Part shown: piece after piece, positions 9,244-20,118 of the stretch
How positions within the stretch are numbered: the stretch's first letter is position 1
How the letters are laid out: every line of letters begins with the position of its first letter
Assembly: GCF_000347635.1 (NCBI RefSeq)
Contig: NC_020514.1
Location: 3,224,001-3,288,000 of the forward strand
Source of the DNA: Paraglaciecola psychrophila 170
GTDB taxonomy: Bacteria; Pseudomonadota; Gammaproteobacteria; Enterobacterales; Alteromonadaceae
Direction of reading: 5' to 3'
Length of the DNA: 64,000 nucleotides
Translations under genes and position numbers: made by a program
The notes under the pieces: generated by a model
Databases searched by the model: none
Seen by the model: only the letters and a program-made list of their open reading frames with translations
Told to the model about the DNA's origin: nothing

Positions 9244-10105
9244 CTTTATCTAAAATACCCCAATAAGCACCCACGTCACCTTCATCAGCTACTTTCCAAT
9301 CTTCATCAAATGAGGAAAAATAAAACAAGTCAATTCCCTCTTCTTGTGTCCAGTGGTAAGAGTCTACAAAATAACGGATCGCATTTTCATAAGATGGCAC
9401 CGCGGCTCCCTCAGCACTGCCTTGGTCTGGCCAGCCAGTTTCGCTGATAATCACCTGTTTACCCGGCGCGACCTTTTGTGCTCTGCTGTACATATCTTTC
9501 ATGTAAACCAATGCATGCTCTGCAAGGTAACCTTCCCAAAAGGGATAACAATTAGCAAAAATCACATCGCAGGCGTCGGTAACTTTCTGATTGTCTTCAA
9601 ATAAGAAATACGCATCCACGTATCCTACCGGTACGCCGGGCGCACCTTGTTTGGCGCGCTGAATATAATCTATTAATTGGTCCTGTGACATTTCTTCGCG
9701 CAGCAACACTTCGTTGCCCACAGCGAGTAAGTCGGCGTGTCCCGCTCGAGCCACTTTGATAGCATTTGCAAGCTCTTTTTCGTTATTCTCGAGGTCGCCT
9801 TCTAGCCATACACCAACTAACGTTTTCAAACCATATTCAGCGGCTATTTTAGGGATTAACTCATTACCTTCAGTGCAAGAGAAAGTTCTAACCCATTTCA
9901 CATGAGGCGCAATAAGTTGCAAGCGCTGATGAATTTGCTCTTCAGTAATTTGGGTACCAGGCCCTTGCCCAGAAATATAAGGACTAAAAGACAAACCATG
10001 AATTTTATCAGCTAATAACCTGCCGACTTCAGCTTGCATTTCATTTATCGACGATTTACCAACATGAAGTAAATTAGCGCGATTTCTATAATAATTTCCA
10101 GACAT
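9218..10105 (-). CDS. GH17 family beta-1,3-glucanase or glucanosyltransferase
   Basis: 295 residues, a single GH17 barrel. Likely acid/base Glu132 (LLAVGNEVLLREE) and nucleophile Glu222 (VIISETGWPDQG); WVRTFSCTEGNELIP and VIFANCYPFWEG are family segments. No signal peptide. It lies between the GH149-like phosphorylase (52 bases upstream) and the second GH17 gene, which it overlaps. Bacterial GH17 enzymes act on laminarin-type chains by hydrolysis or transglycosylation; which applies cannot be told here. A tandem GH17 pair suggests complementary chain-length preference (inference). Confidence 0.87.
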   Translation of the reverse strand: MSGNYYRNRANLLHVGKSSINEMQAEVGRLLADKIHGLSFSPYISGQGPGTQITEEQIHQRLQLIAPHVKWVRTFSCTEGNELIPKIAAEYGLKTLVGVWLEGDLENNEKELANAIKVARAGHADLLAVGNEVLLREEMSQDQLIDYIQRAKQGAPGVPVGYVDAYFLFEDNQKVTDACDVIFANCYPFWEGYLAEHALVYMKDMYSRAQKVAPGKQVIISETGWPDQGSAEGAAVPSYENAIRYFVDSYHWTQEEGIDLFYFSSFDEDWKVADEGDVGAYWGILDKDGNHKYAK

Positions 10106-10157
10106 AATGACCTCTATATTATATATATCTCAACATCAACAAAACAAACTACGACTA

Positions 10158-13100
10158 TTATACGTCAAGCAGTTGACTGGCGTTTAACGTGATATGAATT
10201 TGTTTGATGAAATCTGTTCTGTTAAATACTGCATGACTGAACTCGCCAGTCAACGTCAGGTCGCTGGAAGTTCTTTGTTTTCCATCAGACAAGGTTACCG
10301 TAAGCGTGGATGCACCAATGCTTAGTTCATATACAACAGGTACTTGACACCAAGTAAACCCGATACCATTTTTTGGAACAATCACTTGCTGCCATTCATT
10401 TTGTACATCTAGGTAACGGAATGGCTTTTCATGAGATACAAATTCACTACTGCGTAAAAGACTAGGTTTAAACTCAACATCACCGTTGTGAACATGAATA
10501 CCTAACTCACCAAAGCGACTCAAAATTTCTTCTTTAACCTGTCCTGTCATACCAGGTTGTTGTGCCCCAGCATGCTTAGGGGTGTGAGAGTAAGGATCAC
10601 AAGGAAATGCGCCATATTCTTCAGGTGATTTGTTAAAACCAATGCCACCACGTACCCGGTAATAAAGTCCGCCTAAACGTTGAATAAGCTCAGGCTCGGC
10701 CTCTTCTGCAACTGCAGTATAAAAGTTTTCTTTTAATGCTAGTAGTAGTTTTGACACCATGTGCCAATACACGCTGCCTAAACCTTCAAAACCAAACATG
10801 CCACCAGATCTACCAGTAAACGATTGATGATTAAACACTTGCTCATACAGGCTCTCAACTTTAGACAACATTGTTTTATCCAATGCAGGATAGTCAGCAC
10901 TTATCGCATTAAGTTGAATAATCAATTCACCATTATTTTTGATATTAGGATTAAAACGATAATAACCTGCAGCGTCTTGCATGACGATACGGGCATCAGC
11001 GGCGGCTACCATTTGTGCTAAAACAGACACCTGATTGAACGCAGCCAAAGTGATCACATTTTTATCTAAAAATGGGGTCTGAATTCTGTCTGGATATAGC
11101 ATAAAGGTTTTCTGATCAGCACGATAAACATCACTAGCAAACAATGCATCCAATACGTCTGCAGTCTGCTTAGGGTTAATAGCCCCGGAACTGATTGCCG
11201 CCACTTGTCCTTCGAGCATGGGATAAAGATTTTCTACTGTGGCTTTGTTACCATCGAAATCTAATAAATTATATGATTGGTATAAACCATCAGCACCTAC
11301 GTTAGTTTGAATTGTATGGTCGATCACAATCAATGCATTACTGAGTAATTGATTGATCATTTCAAGCGAACACTTATCTTTATGACTAAAGATTTGAGTT
11401 TTATACACCTCTTCACGATAACGCCAAGCCGCTTGGCCTAAATCCTGTAACACTTCAAACCGCAAGGTATCAGAAACTGCTATACCAGCTAGTTTTGGAC
11501 TTAATTTCTGTAGTATTTCGGTGGTTTCCCTAAGCCACAATGCGACTTCATGTGATAGTTCAGTAGTTTCTGTCTGTGTCTTTATTAAATCTTGGAGAAA
11601 ACGCACATAACGTCTTAGATAATTCAGTGTGACCATAGACAAGCCTTGACCCACCAAAGCATTGTTTGCATCATTCCATTCTGGTCTCTGGGCGTTTAAC
11701 CAAATACCACCGTCGACGACCAAGTTACCTAATTTACATAACAAAGGTACTAAAAGTTTTTCAAGTAAATTAACTTGATAAACATCACCATTTTTATCCA
11801 GTATTAACTTACCATCGGCACCAAATTGTTCGACTTTTTCAGCAATACGTTGTGCAGAATCTTCATCATAAGTCACAGTGCTTTTTGCATTGTTCAACAT
11901 ATCGTCAAATGACTTGATTCGATAAGGCACATTGGCATAACTAAAAATAGATTTATTCAGTAATTGCGCTAATAACGTGGGGTGAAACTGTTTAGACAAT
12001 TCCAACATTTTAAGCAAATAAATGATCTGGTGATCACCCCAATATCCAATGTAACTCCATGGGTCATCTGGCTCTTCCACTTCCCAATCTATTCCCCCTT
12101 TAGTAATACGGTAGGGGTTATAGCCATCTATGGTGGATGCATTCACGAATTTGGCGATAACACATTCAATAAATTCTGGATAACTGAAAGTTAAGGCTTC
12201 CCAATTTTGAAAAATATCACGCCAGTTACCTTGATATGACAATAAGCGATGTCCGGCATCATCTTTTAATTTGATTTCAAATTGGTTCCATGGACGACTA
12301 GGGTCGCCATGTCTACGCCCAAAAGTAATAGGCAAGTATTCAGCAGCTAATCGTTCTAGCTGCGAGTCATTAAGAGAGGTGATAATGCTAGAAAAATCCT
12401 GTAAAGCGATCTGTTCTGGCAACTGAGACAATCCTTCTAAATGCTTGCTGTACACATCGATATTAAAGGTTTTTAAGGTGGCAATAAAATCTCTAGTTGA
12501 TAAGGAGTATTGATTATCAAACACGCCACCTCTTAAATTATTAAACAAAGTATTGGCGTAATGGTGTACTGACACATTTTCTTCATTAGTCAGCTGAAAC
12601 CCGTCGGTCGCGGCCATAATACGAGCCAAAATATCAGAGCCTTTACTGATTGAGTCGGTCAATTCAGTGAGCACTTTACTTGGGTTACCTAAAGCTTGGA
12701 TCAACGCGCTGACCTGAGACTGATTTTGCTCAAGATTGGCGACCTGCTGCCATTTTTTAATTTTCTTTGGAGCTAATTCAAACTCTGCATTGATAAAGTA
12801 GGCACCCCGTATACCACGTTTATGACTCTCAGACTCTAGGTCTTCATTGCGCCAAAAGTGCTCAAGTTGAGCATTACACAGTAAGACTTTGTATTCATCG
12901 AAACCCATTGAAAATACAGTATTGGCCTTCAACGATTCACTGGGTTCTGCTCGGTCAGTAATACCCGAGTATAGTGTAAACATTGCCAAACCAGTTGGCC
13001 TATGCAACTCACTCCATTTATAGGCATCAACCAGGTTACTGGAAACCGTTTGAGTAAAACGTGGAGTGCCCGCAGGCAATATATTCTGCAAACCATCAAT

Positions 13101-13610
13101 CATGTTAACCGATACATTTTCGTCAGCTAAATTGTGTAATTCACACTCACGACAAAAACCAAACTCATCACTGGTCATCCACGTGTAACGAAATGCCAAC
13201 TGGAGGTCATGATTAACTTCTTCAAAACAAATTTTATCTCCCAAAGTATTTTTATATAAATTTTGGCTGATTTTATATTGGTGATTAAAATCTTTATTAA
13301 ATGCTTCCCACTTGTAAGTTTGACCTTGCTTGCTAATTTTAAGCAGAGTTTTACACCCAGTATTAGCCGCGCTCTCATGGATTTTATCTACTGGTGCATA
13401 AGGAAATAAAGCCGTTTCAGGAGAAACTCTGCCCGCGGTCAAACCACCAGTGGAGGAAACAAATAACCAGTGGTCACTGTCTGAAATTAAACTGATAAAA
13501 AAGGGTGCCATGTTCTGCATATTGCGGATGGCATAATAACGCTCACCTTGCATATCGATAAATTGGCCTACTGCATCACTACTATTTGGGGCTGAAATTC
13601 TCATCGCCAC
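10158..13610 (-). CDS. GH149-like beta-1,3-glucan phosphorylase
   Basis: A 1150-residue protein without signal peptide. The catalytic-domain motif RPEWNDANNALVGQG (Asp647 the likely general acid) parallels the WNDGMN motif of GH94 cellobiose phosphorylases, but the protein is far longer than GH94 (about 800) and fits the roughly 1100-residue GH149 family; other landmarks are GRRHGDPSRPWNQFEI and YQGNWRDIFQNWEAL. These enzymes split beta-1,3-glucan oligosaccharides with phosphate to glucose 1-phosphate in the cytoplasm, saving ATP. It is first in an operon with two GH17 genes. GH161 is the main alternative; assignment by recall of motifs and length. Confidence 0.72.
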   Translation of the reverse strand: MAMRISAPNSSDAVGQFIDMQGERYYAIRNMQNMAPFFISLISDSDHWLFVSSTGGLTAGRVSPETALFPYAPVDKIHESAANTGCKTLLKISKQGQTYKWEAFNKDFNHQYKISQNLYKNTLGDKICFEEVNHDLQLAFRYTWMTSDEFGFCRECELHNLADENVSVNMIDGLQNILPAGTPRFTQTVSSNLVDAYKWSELHRPTGLAMFTLYSGITDRAEPSESLKANTVFSMGFDEYKVLLCNAQLEHFWRNEDLESESHKRGIRGAYFINAEFELAPKKIKKWQQVANLEQNQSQVSALIQALGNPSKVLTELTDSISKGSDILARIMAATDGFQLTNEENVSVHHYANTLFNNLRGGVFDNQYSLSTRDFIATLKTFNIDVYSKHLEGLSQLPEQIALQDFSSIITSLNDSQLERLAAEYLPITFGRRHGDPSRPWNQFEIKLKDDAGHRLLSYQGNWRDIFQNWEALTFSYPEFIECVIAKFVNASTIDGYNPYRITKGGIDWEVEEPDDPWSYIGYWGDHQIIYLLKMLELSKQFHPTLLAQLLNKSIFSYANVPYRIKSFDDMLNNAKSTVTYDEDSAQRIAEKVEQFGADGKLILDKNGDVYQVNLLEKLLVPLLCKLGNLVVDGGIWLNAQRPEWNDANNALVGQGLSMVTLNYLRRYVRFLQDLIKTQTETTELSHEVALWLRETTEILQKLSPKLAGIAVSDTLRFEVLQDLGQAAWRYREEVYKTQIFSHKDKCSLEMINQLLSNALIVIDHTIQTNVGADGLYQSYNLLDFDGNKATVENLYPMLEGQVAAISSGAINPKQTADVLDALFASDVYRADQKTFMLYPDRIQTPFLDKNVITLAAFNQVSVLAQMVAAADARIVMQDAAGYYRFNPNIKNNGELIIQLNAISADYPALDKTMLSKVESLYEQVFNHQSFTGRSGGMFGFEGLGSVYWHMVSKLLLALKENFYTAVAEEAEPELIQRLGGLYYRVRGGIGFNKSPEEYGAFPCDPYSHTPKHAGAQQPGMTGQVKEEILSRFGELGIHVHNGDVEFKPSLLRSSEFVSHEKPFRYLDVQNEWQQVIVPKNGIGFTWCQVPVVYELSIGASTLTVTLSDGKQRTSSDLTLTGEFSHAVFNRTDFIKQIHITLNASQLLDV

Positions 13611-14506
13611 ACTCTCTTAAATTTAATAAATTATATATTTATAATTTTCTATGAAACGAAATACAACCTGAGCCATTTACGGACATTTCAATTAAAACCA
13701 TCTGCTATGGTTATTAGTTAAACTCACTTTAGATTGACGCAAAACAAAGAATCAGATTTTCATTGATTGAAAACAGTCAAACACTAAGCTATGTATGACT
13801 TAACGCAACGTAAATAAGTCAAGAGGGACTGGGCTTGCGACTAACCAGATTTACAAATTAATAGCATCTACACAGTACTTACTGGGACAAATAATTGAAT
13901 TTAAGCGAATAAACTTTGATTGATAATAAGTTCTACTTTTACCTATTTTTGTCATTTCACTGCAAAGGTTGGCATATTTATATATTAAGGACAGACTTCA
14001 TACTTTAATCCTCATTTATATTTAATTTAATTATTTTTTTATAAAACGGAGAATGTTTAATCCAATAGTTACTGTATAAACACAACTTTAATAAAGCCCA
14101 TTAACAGCTAAAAGCTTCCCATTTTTATTAGAGCTTTTTTACTCATTGAAGAGAAAATTGTATAGCCATAGCAGCATTCAATCCACATTTAAATGTTTCA
14201 CTACAATCGGAATCGTTGATCACTCGATGTGTTTAGATCTTGCACTTAATCCATTCCACCTTTCATTAATACCGCCCCACCGTATTTAATGCCATCTTAA
14301 TTAACCTCTGTGTTACAACTTCGTACATAAAATATTCATATTGGTCATGTAACCAATCTTAGCTGCAAGAATTTTATGAAGACGTAGAACCTTTTGTTAA
14401 AAATATCGTAATAATTAAAATATTTTAACTTGGCGCAGGCTCGCTAGATAATAATAGTTTGAACACGATTTCCACTACTATTGAAAACAAAAAATTGAGG
14501 ACACAC
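13611..14506. other. Long AT-rich divergent promoter region
   Basis: 896 bases between the phosphorylase (minus) and TonB receptor (plus) starts. It must carry both promoters. No clear operator palindrome, RNA gene or sizeable ORF was found; an eight-codon frame with a GGAGA site at about 14053 is probably chance. Confidence 0.4.
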
Positions 14507-17476
14507 ATGAAAACCAAAATATTTAGTAAGACTCCTATAGCGGCAAGTATGTCGCTTATATTAGGCATCGCCGGTATAGCGCCAAGCTTTGCACAAGAAG
14601 CAGGAGATGAAGTAGAAGTGATCAGCGTTAAGGGAATACGCAGCAGTATGATCCAGTCTCTGGATATTAAGCGCTCTTCAAGCGGAATTGTTGATGCGAT
14701 TAGTGCCGAAGATATAGGTAAGTTTCCAGATAGTAACTTAGCAGAATCTCTGCAACGGATCACCGGTATTTCCATTGAACGCTCTAACGGTGAAGGTTCC
14801 AAGGTCAGTGCTCGTGGTTTTGGCCCAGATCGTAACCTAGTGACTTTAAATGGTCGCCAAATGCCAACCACTACAGGTGAGCGTTCATTTGATTTTTCTA
14901 ATCTTGCTGCTGAAGGTGTCAGCGGCGTAGAAGTTTACAAAACATCAAAAGCAGATGTGCCTACAGGTGGTATTGGTGCCACTATTAATATTTTAACTCA
15001 CAAACCACTCAGTAACCCTGGTCAGAAAGCAACTTTTAGTGTGGAAGCATTAGATGACACCACTACGAAGAAAGGCAGCACAACCCCACAATTGTCTGGA
15101 CTCTACTCAAATACATCTGACGACGGTAAGTTTGGTGTGTCAATATCAGGCAGTTATTCAGAACGCGAAAGTGGAAGTCAACAAGCCAAAATAGCATATT
15201 ATCGCTCTTTTTCAGGTATCCAAGATACTAATTGGAGTGGTTCTAATGCAGTGTGGGGCGGTGTAGCCAAAGACGCTTCACAAACAAATCGTCCAGGTGA
15301 CAATGACATATATTCAGTACCGCAAAACACCATTTATAAGTTTGAAGAACAGCAACGAAAAAGAACTAATGCTCAGTTAGTTCTTCAATATAAACCTATG
15401 GATAATCTTACCGCAACAGTCGATTACACCTATGTGTCAAAAACGAACGACACACAAAGCAACGTTATTTCTGCTTGGTACAATTTTGGACCTAGTGAAA
15501 ACATTTGGACAGATGGTCCTATCGCTTCACCACTGGTATATTCTGAAACCTTTGGTAATCCAGCAGATGTCGCCATAGGTGGTAGTGACTTCAGTGTTAA
15601 AGATGAAACTAAGTCTCTAGGCTTAAACCTAGAATGGCAAGCCAGTGACAACTTAAAATTAAAACTTGACCATCATGAATCTAATGCTGACAGTAACCCA
15701 AATAGTGTCTTAGGTTCGGGTAATGAAATCCAGCTAGCTGCTTTCGTTCGTCAAGCTTCTGCCACAGATTTTAGTGGTGACAGACCTGTTTTATCGATTG
15801 TAGGTGGTAATTCTATTGTTGCAGCAGACTTTGTGGTTACCGGAAGTGTGTTTACCAACAAAAAGAACGAAGCTGACATATCTCAAACCCAGTTTAGTGG
15901 TGAATACATCCTAGAAGAAGAACTAGGTAGTATCGATTTTGGTTTATCTTTAACCAGCTCAGAAAACCGCGCAAGACTTAAAAATGTGCAACGTAATAAC
16001 TGGGGTGGAGAAGGTGCCGCTGGTAACTTTGGTGATAATTTGTTTCCGCGCGGAAGCATTTCAGCTCAATTTGACAACCTAAGTGGTGGTAATTTTGATG
16101 GGTTTGGTGGCCAAGTAGAGGTCTTAGATAATTACTTCCCATTTAACTTTAATGCTGTACGAGATATTGCTGCGAGTACTTTGAGTGTGCAACCCGCAGC
16201 TTTAGGCGATTGCGGCAATTCTTTCTGCCCATCAAGTGACTACGGCTCAGAAGTAGACCAATTTACCAAAGAAGAAATGACATCTGTTTATGTACAATAT
16301 AATTATGATGGTGAAATAGGTGATATGTTTTATGACATTCACTTTGGCTTACGTTATGAAGAAACCGATGTAACTGCCACTTCCTCGGTGCCTGAGTATA
16401 TTGATTCTCCTCTTTGGAATGGTGTCAGTGAAGTTACCTTAGTGGGATCTGGGAACATCATATATGAAACCAAACAAGCCAGCTATAACCATACTTTACC
16501 AAGCATTAACTTTAATTTAAATGTGACTGATGACGTGGTTCTTCGCCTAGCTTATAGTGAAACAATTGGTCGTCCCAGATACGATCAAATGATTGGTGGT
16601 ACTAACTTGCAAGCAGGTGCAAGAATTGATGGCGGAATTGGCAATACTGGCAACCCAGCTTTGTTGCCACTTGAGTCTCAGAACATCGACATTTCAGCAG
16701 AGTGGTATTATGGCGAGGGCAGCTATGTCTCTTTGGGTTATTTCACCAAAGATGTTGAAAACGATATTTTAACACTACCAGTCGACACTCAACTTAGCAT
16801 AGTTAATCCGGCTATTGGGCCTTATGGAGATGAAGCTAGGACTGCTGTTGGTAACGATACAACGTTACAGCGTCAGTACATATATGACACTTATGGTGCA
16901 ACTGACCCGCTTGTTACTTTAGAAGCTGGCAATATCGTTATTGCAGGTAACACAGCAACTGACCCATTAATGAACTTTAAGGTTAATACTCCACTTAATG
17001 TTGCGGGCACTACTGGTTATGATGGTTTAGAATTTGCAGTGCAACACTTATTTGGTGAAAGTGGTTTTGGCGGCATAGTTAACTATACCAAAACGAATAC
17101 TGATAACGAACATGATGACTTTGTGTTAACACCTCAACTAGCTGAATTAGGTATCAGTGATTCGGCTAACGTGGTTGGCTTCTATGAAATGGACGGTTTC
17201 TCTGCACGTATAGCTTACAACTGGAGAGATAAGTTCATAGTAGCCCTTGTGCAGGATGGTGGTGCAGGTCCAGGTCCTCGTTACATTGAAGAATATGGCC
17301 AAATAGATCTAACTGTAAGTTACGATTTACCTCAAGTTGAAGGATTAAATGTATACTTTAATGCTATTAACCTGACTGCAGAAAATCTACGTACTAGTGG
17401 CCGAAGCGAAACACAGGTACTTGATTCTATTCAACAGGGTGCACGCTATGTATTAGGCGCACGTTACACTTTTTAG
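14507..17476 (+). CDS. TonB-dependent receptor for oligosaccharide uptake
   Basis: 989 residues from the ATG at 14507, chosen over an upstream TTG because TTGAGGA precedes it and a signal peptide follows directly (hydrophobic core, cleavage after PSFA near residue 29). The plug domain (about 40-170) contains SSSGIVDAISAEDIGKFPDS and LAESLQRITGISIER, the hallmark of the Xanthomonas/Caulobacter-type carbohydrate receptors. The 22-strand barrel ends in RYVLGARYTF with terminal Phe. It sits in the outer membrane and probably imports beta-glucan oligosaccharides, given the flanking GH149, GH17 and GH3 genes. A terminator follows at once. Confidence 0.93.
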   Translation: MKTKIFSKTPIAASMSLILGIAGIAPSFAQEAGDEVEVISVKGIRSSMIQSLDIKRSSSGIVDAISAEDIGKFPDSNLAESLQRITGISIERSNGEGSKVSARGFGPDRNLVTLNGRQMPTTTGERSFDFSNLAAEGVSGVEVYKTSKADVPTGGIGATINILTHKPLSNPGQKATFSVEALDDTTTKKGSTTPQLSGLYSNTSDDGKFGVSISGSYSERESGSQQAKIAYYRSFSGIQDTNWSGSNAVWGGVAKDASQTNRPGDNDIYSVPQNTIYKFEEQQRKRTNAQLVLQYKPMDNLTATVDYTYVSKTNDTQSNVISAWYNFGPSENIWTDGPIASPLVYSETFGNPADVAIGGSDFSVKDETKSLGLNLEWQASDNLKLKLDHHESNADSNPNSVLGSGNEIQLAAFVRQASATDFSGDRPVLSIVGGNSIVAADFVVTGSVFTNKKNEADISQTQFSGEYILEEELGSIDFGLSLTSSENRARLKNVQRNNWGGEGAAGNFGDNLFPRGSISAQFDNLSGGNFDGFGGQVEVLDNYFPFNFNAVRDIAASTLSVQPAALGDCGNSFCPSSDYGSEVDQFTKEEMTSVYVQYNYDGEIGDMFYDIHFGLRYEETDVTATSSVPEYIDSPLWNGVSEVTLVGSGNIIYETKQASYNHTLPSINFNLNVTDDVVLRLAYSETIGRPRYDQMIGGTNLQAGARIDGGIGNTGNPALLPLESQNIDISAEWYYGEGSYVSLGYFTKDVENDILTLPVDTQLSIVNPAIGPYGDEARTAVGNDTTLQRQYIYDTYGATDPLVTLEAGNIVIAGNTATDPLMNFKVNTPLNVAGTTGYDGLEFAVQHLFGESGFGGIVNYTKTNTDNEHDDFVLTPQLAELGISDSANVVGFYEMDGFSARIAYNWRDKFIVALVQDGGAGPGPRYIEEYGQIDLTVSYDLPQVEGLNVYFNAINLTAENLRTSGRSETQVLDSIQQGARYVLGARYTF

Positions 17477-17507
17477 TAACAGCTTAATGTATTAAGTCAA
17501 TTATTGA

Positions 17508-17543
17508 GGCCGCTGGATTAACGTAAATCAGCGGTCTTTTTTT
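17508..17543 (+). terminator. Rho-independent terminator after TonB-dependent receptor
   Basis: CCGCTG (17510-17515) pairs with CAGCGG (17529-17534), extended by ATT/AAT with one bulge, and a run of seven T follows. It separates the receptor from the halogenase cluster, allowing stronger receptor expression. Confidence 0.8.
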
Positions 17544-17718
17544 ATTAACCAAAGTTTTTTTCCAAAAAAGATAAAATAATACTTACTATGAAACCTAATT
17601 TACCTGTTACGTATGATCAACATTGTCTTTTTGACCGTAGAAGTAATGTATTAAAGGGTTAAAATTAAGCGCAAATTATAGTGATCCTACTTTTCCTTTT
17701 TTTGAAAAATGTTTAATA

Positions 17719-19283
17719 TTGAGTAACCAAATGCACAAGCCATTAAAAAAAATAGTGATAGTTGGTGGTGGGTCTGCTGGATGGTTAACTGCAGGTATCA
17801 TTGCCGCTGAACACTCCACAGATGCCGTTTCAGGCATTGAGGTCACACTTGTTGAATCGGCAGATGTTCCCACTATCGGAGTAGGTGAAGGTACATGGCC
17901 AACTATGCGAAGCACCCTTAAAAAAATGGGTATTTCGGAAACCGATTTTTTACTTGAATGTGATGCCAGTTTTAAGCAAGGCACAAAATTTATAAATTGG
18001 CAGACCAATACCAATGAGTATTATTATCATCCTTTTACACTACCGCGTGGATTTAATGAAACCAATCTTGCCCCATTTTGGCAACCTTTCAGAGATAAAA
18101 TAAGTTTTGCTGATGCAGTGTGTATGCAAAGTCACTTGGGAGAACATGACTATGCACCAAAACAAATTTCAACTGCTGAATACGACTTTAGTGCCAACTA
18201 TGGCTATCATTTAGATGCTGGTAAATTTGCGTTTTTTTACAAAAACATGGTGTAAAAAATTTAGGTATCAAACACATAGTCGATCATGTTGGCCAAGTTA
18301 ACGCCGCAGAAAATGGAGATATTGCCTCTATAACTACCCAGCAACATGGTGATATATCAGGTGACCTATTTATTGACTGTACTGGTACCTCATCAATTTT
18401 GTTAGCTAAACACTATTCAGTGCCTTTTGTTGGTAAAAAACATATTTTATTTAATGATTCTGCCTTGGCCGTGCATGTGCCTCACCAAACCCCAGACAGC
18501 CCAATTTCTTCTTTTACATGTTCTACAGCACAAACTGCAGGTTGGGTATGGGACATAGCTCTGCCGTCTCGTCGAGGCGTCGGTTATACCTACTCCAGCG
18601 CTCACCTCTCTGATGAAAAAGCAGAGCAAACATTACGCAACTATATTACCCCTATAATAGGTAAAAGTGCGGCTCAGGTTAGTAGTATTCGTAAAATCGG
18701 CTTTAACCCTGGGCATAGAGAAAAGTTTTGGCACAAAAACTGTGTAGCGGTGGGCTTAGCCGCAGGATTCATTGAGCCTTTAGAAGCGACTGCATTAGCA
18801 TTAATTGAGCTTTCGGCCAAAATGATCAGCGAACAACTACCCGCCACACGCCAAACAATGGACATAGTAGCGAAACAATTTAACATTAAGTTTTTGCATC
18901 GCTGGGACAACATCATTGAGTTTCTAAAGTTACACTATGTATTAAGTAAAAGAGTTGATTCAGATTATTGGCGAGATAATAGGGATGAAACGCATTTCCC
19001 TGAAGGTTTACAGGAACAATTGATACTTTGGAAAACCCAGTCTCCATATCACTATGATGGTGACGAAGCAGGAAAAATGTTTCCCCCAGCTAGTTTTCAA
19101 TATATTTTATATGGTATGGGCTTTATTACCAACTCTGCTCGCAAAAAAAGAATCGATTTATCTAAAAATGCTGATAGGTTATTTAATGAAAACGTTAAGC
19201 ACAGCAGACAACTGCTAGCTGCTTTACCGACTAATCGTGAATTGATTAATAAAATTAAACAATATGGCTTACCAAAAATATAG
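17719..19283 (+). pseudogene. Flavin-dependent tryptophan halogenase family protein, one-base frameshift
   Basis: Two frames (17719-18255 and 18399-19283) form one PF04820-type protein of about 520 residues. The N-terminal part has the FAD motif VGGGSAGW, GVGEGTWPT and the Lys of FKQGTKF that aligns with the halogenase catalytic lysine; the rest has GWVWDIALPSR (the WxWxI motif) and GFIEPLEATAL. Frame is lost in the seven-T run near 18233: one extra T gives an uninterrupted reading through FLQKHGVKNLGIKHIVDHVG. So it is either a very recent mutation or a base-calling error. These homologues accompany TonB receptors; a true halogenase reaction is unproven. Start is TTG 17719 or ATG 17731. Confidence 0.8.
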
Positions 19284-19352
19284 CCAGCACATACGTTTTA
19301 ATAAACAACTGGCTATCAAAATGTTAAGCAGTGTTAATGAACAAAATTTGGA

Positions 19353-20087
19353 ATGAAAATGGCAAATAATGTACTACTCAATAGTATCGAACATCAAGAA
19401 TTAAAAGTAATTACCGAACGTTCAAAACAATACGGTGATAACCTTTGGTATAGCCTTACTTTTCCAACCGAGTTTAGAAGTGTTCAAGCTTATTACCCAA
19501 TATTTTTTAACAAAGATGCCAGTACAGGGCAATTCATTTCTGTGGCATTATTTGGTTTTCAAGATCAGGAAAACTTGTTTTTAACAGGGAACAAATGGGA
19601 CGCAGAATATATTCCATTAAGTGTAGCCAGACAACCCTTTTTAATCGGTGTTCAAAAAATCAATGAGGATGGGGAAGATAAGGAACAAAGGGTATTACAC
19701 ATTGATATAGACCATCCAAGAGTCAACAAGGAACAAGGCGAAGCATTATTTTTAGAATTTGGTGGTAACACACCTTATTTAGATAGTTGCGCCGATATGC
19801 TTGAAACCATGCATCATGGGATCTTGGATAGTCAGATTTTTATAGGCCTGTTAATAGAACATGAATTATTAGAGCCGTTCTCTTTAGACGTTGAGTTAAA
19901 CGATAATTCCAAACACCAAATGGTAGGGTTTTATATAATTAATGAAGAAAAATTAACTGAACTCAATAGCGAAATATTAACGACATTACATGTAAGCGGC
20001 TATCTGCAAGCCATTTATATGGCTATTGCGTCACAATCTAATATACGGGGTTTATTAAATAGAAAAAATAAGCTTTTAGGTTTGTAG
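19353..20087 (+). CDS. SapC family protein
   Basis: 244 residues, no signal peptide or membrane segment. It matches the SapC family: WYSLTFPTEFRSVQAYYPIFF near the start, LFGFQDQENLFL, WDAEYIPLSVARQPFLIG, and the late FYIINEEKLTELNSE segment. The family recurs next to halogenase-like and cupin genes in TonB-receptor loci; the biochemical role is unknown. ATG at 19359 (MANNV) is an equally likely start. It lies 69 bases after the first halogenase homologue and 31 bases before the cupin, so the cluster is probably one transcript. Confidence 0.85.
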   Translation: MKMANNVLLNSIEHQELKVITERSKQYGDNLWYSLTFPTEFRSVQAYYPIFFNKDASTGQFISVALFGFQDQENLFLTGNKWDAEYIPLSVARQPFLIGVQKINEDGEDKEQRVLHIDIDHPRVNKEQGEALFLEFGGNTPYLDSCADMLETMHHGILDSQIFIGLLIEHELLEPFSLDVELNDNSKHQMVGFYIINEEKLTELNSEILTTLHVSGYLQAIYMAIASQSNIRGLLNRKNKLLGL

Positions 20088-20118
20088 TTATTAACTGCAT
20101 GTTTTAACGGATATTCTT

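Noticed and set aside
10158..13610. GH94 cellobiose or cellodextrin phosphorylase
   Set aside because: The WND motif is shared, but length (1150 against about 800) and the EWNDANNALVG form fit GH149 (or GH161) better; GH94 not fully excluded.
18225..18260. Phase-variable T7 run in the first halogenase gene
   Set aside because: A seven-base run is short for contingency switching, and several unrelated housekeeping genes in the window show the same kind of break; error or chance mutation is simpler.
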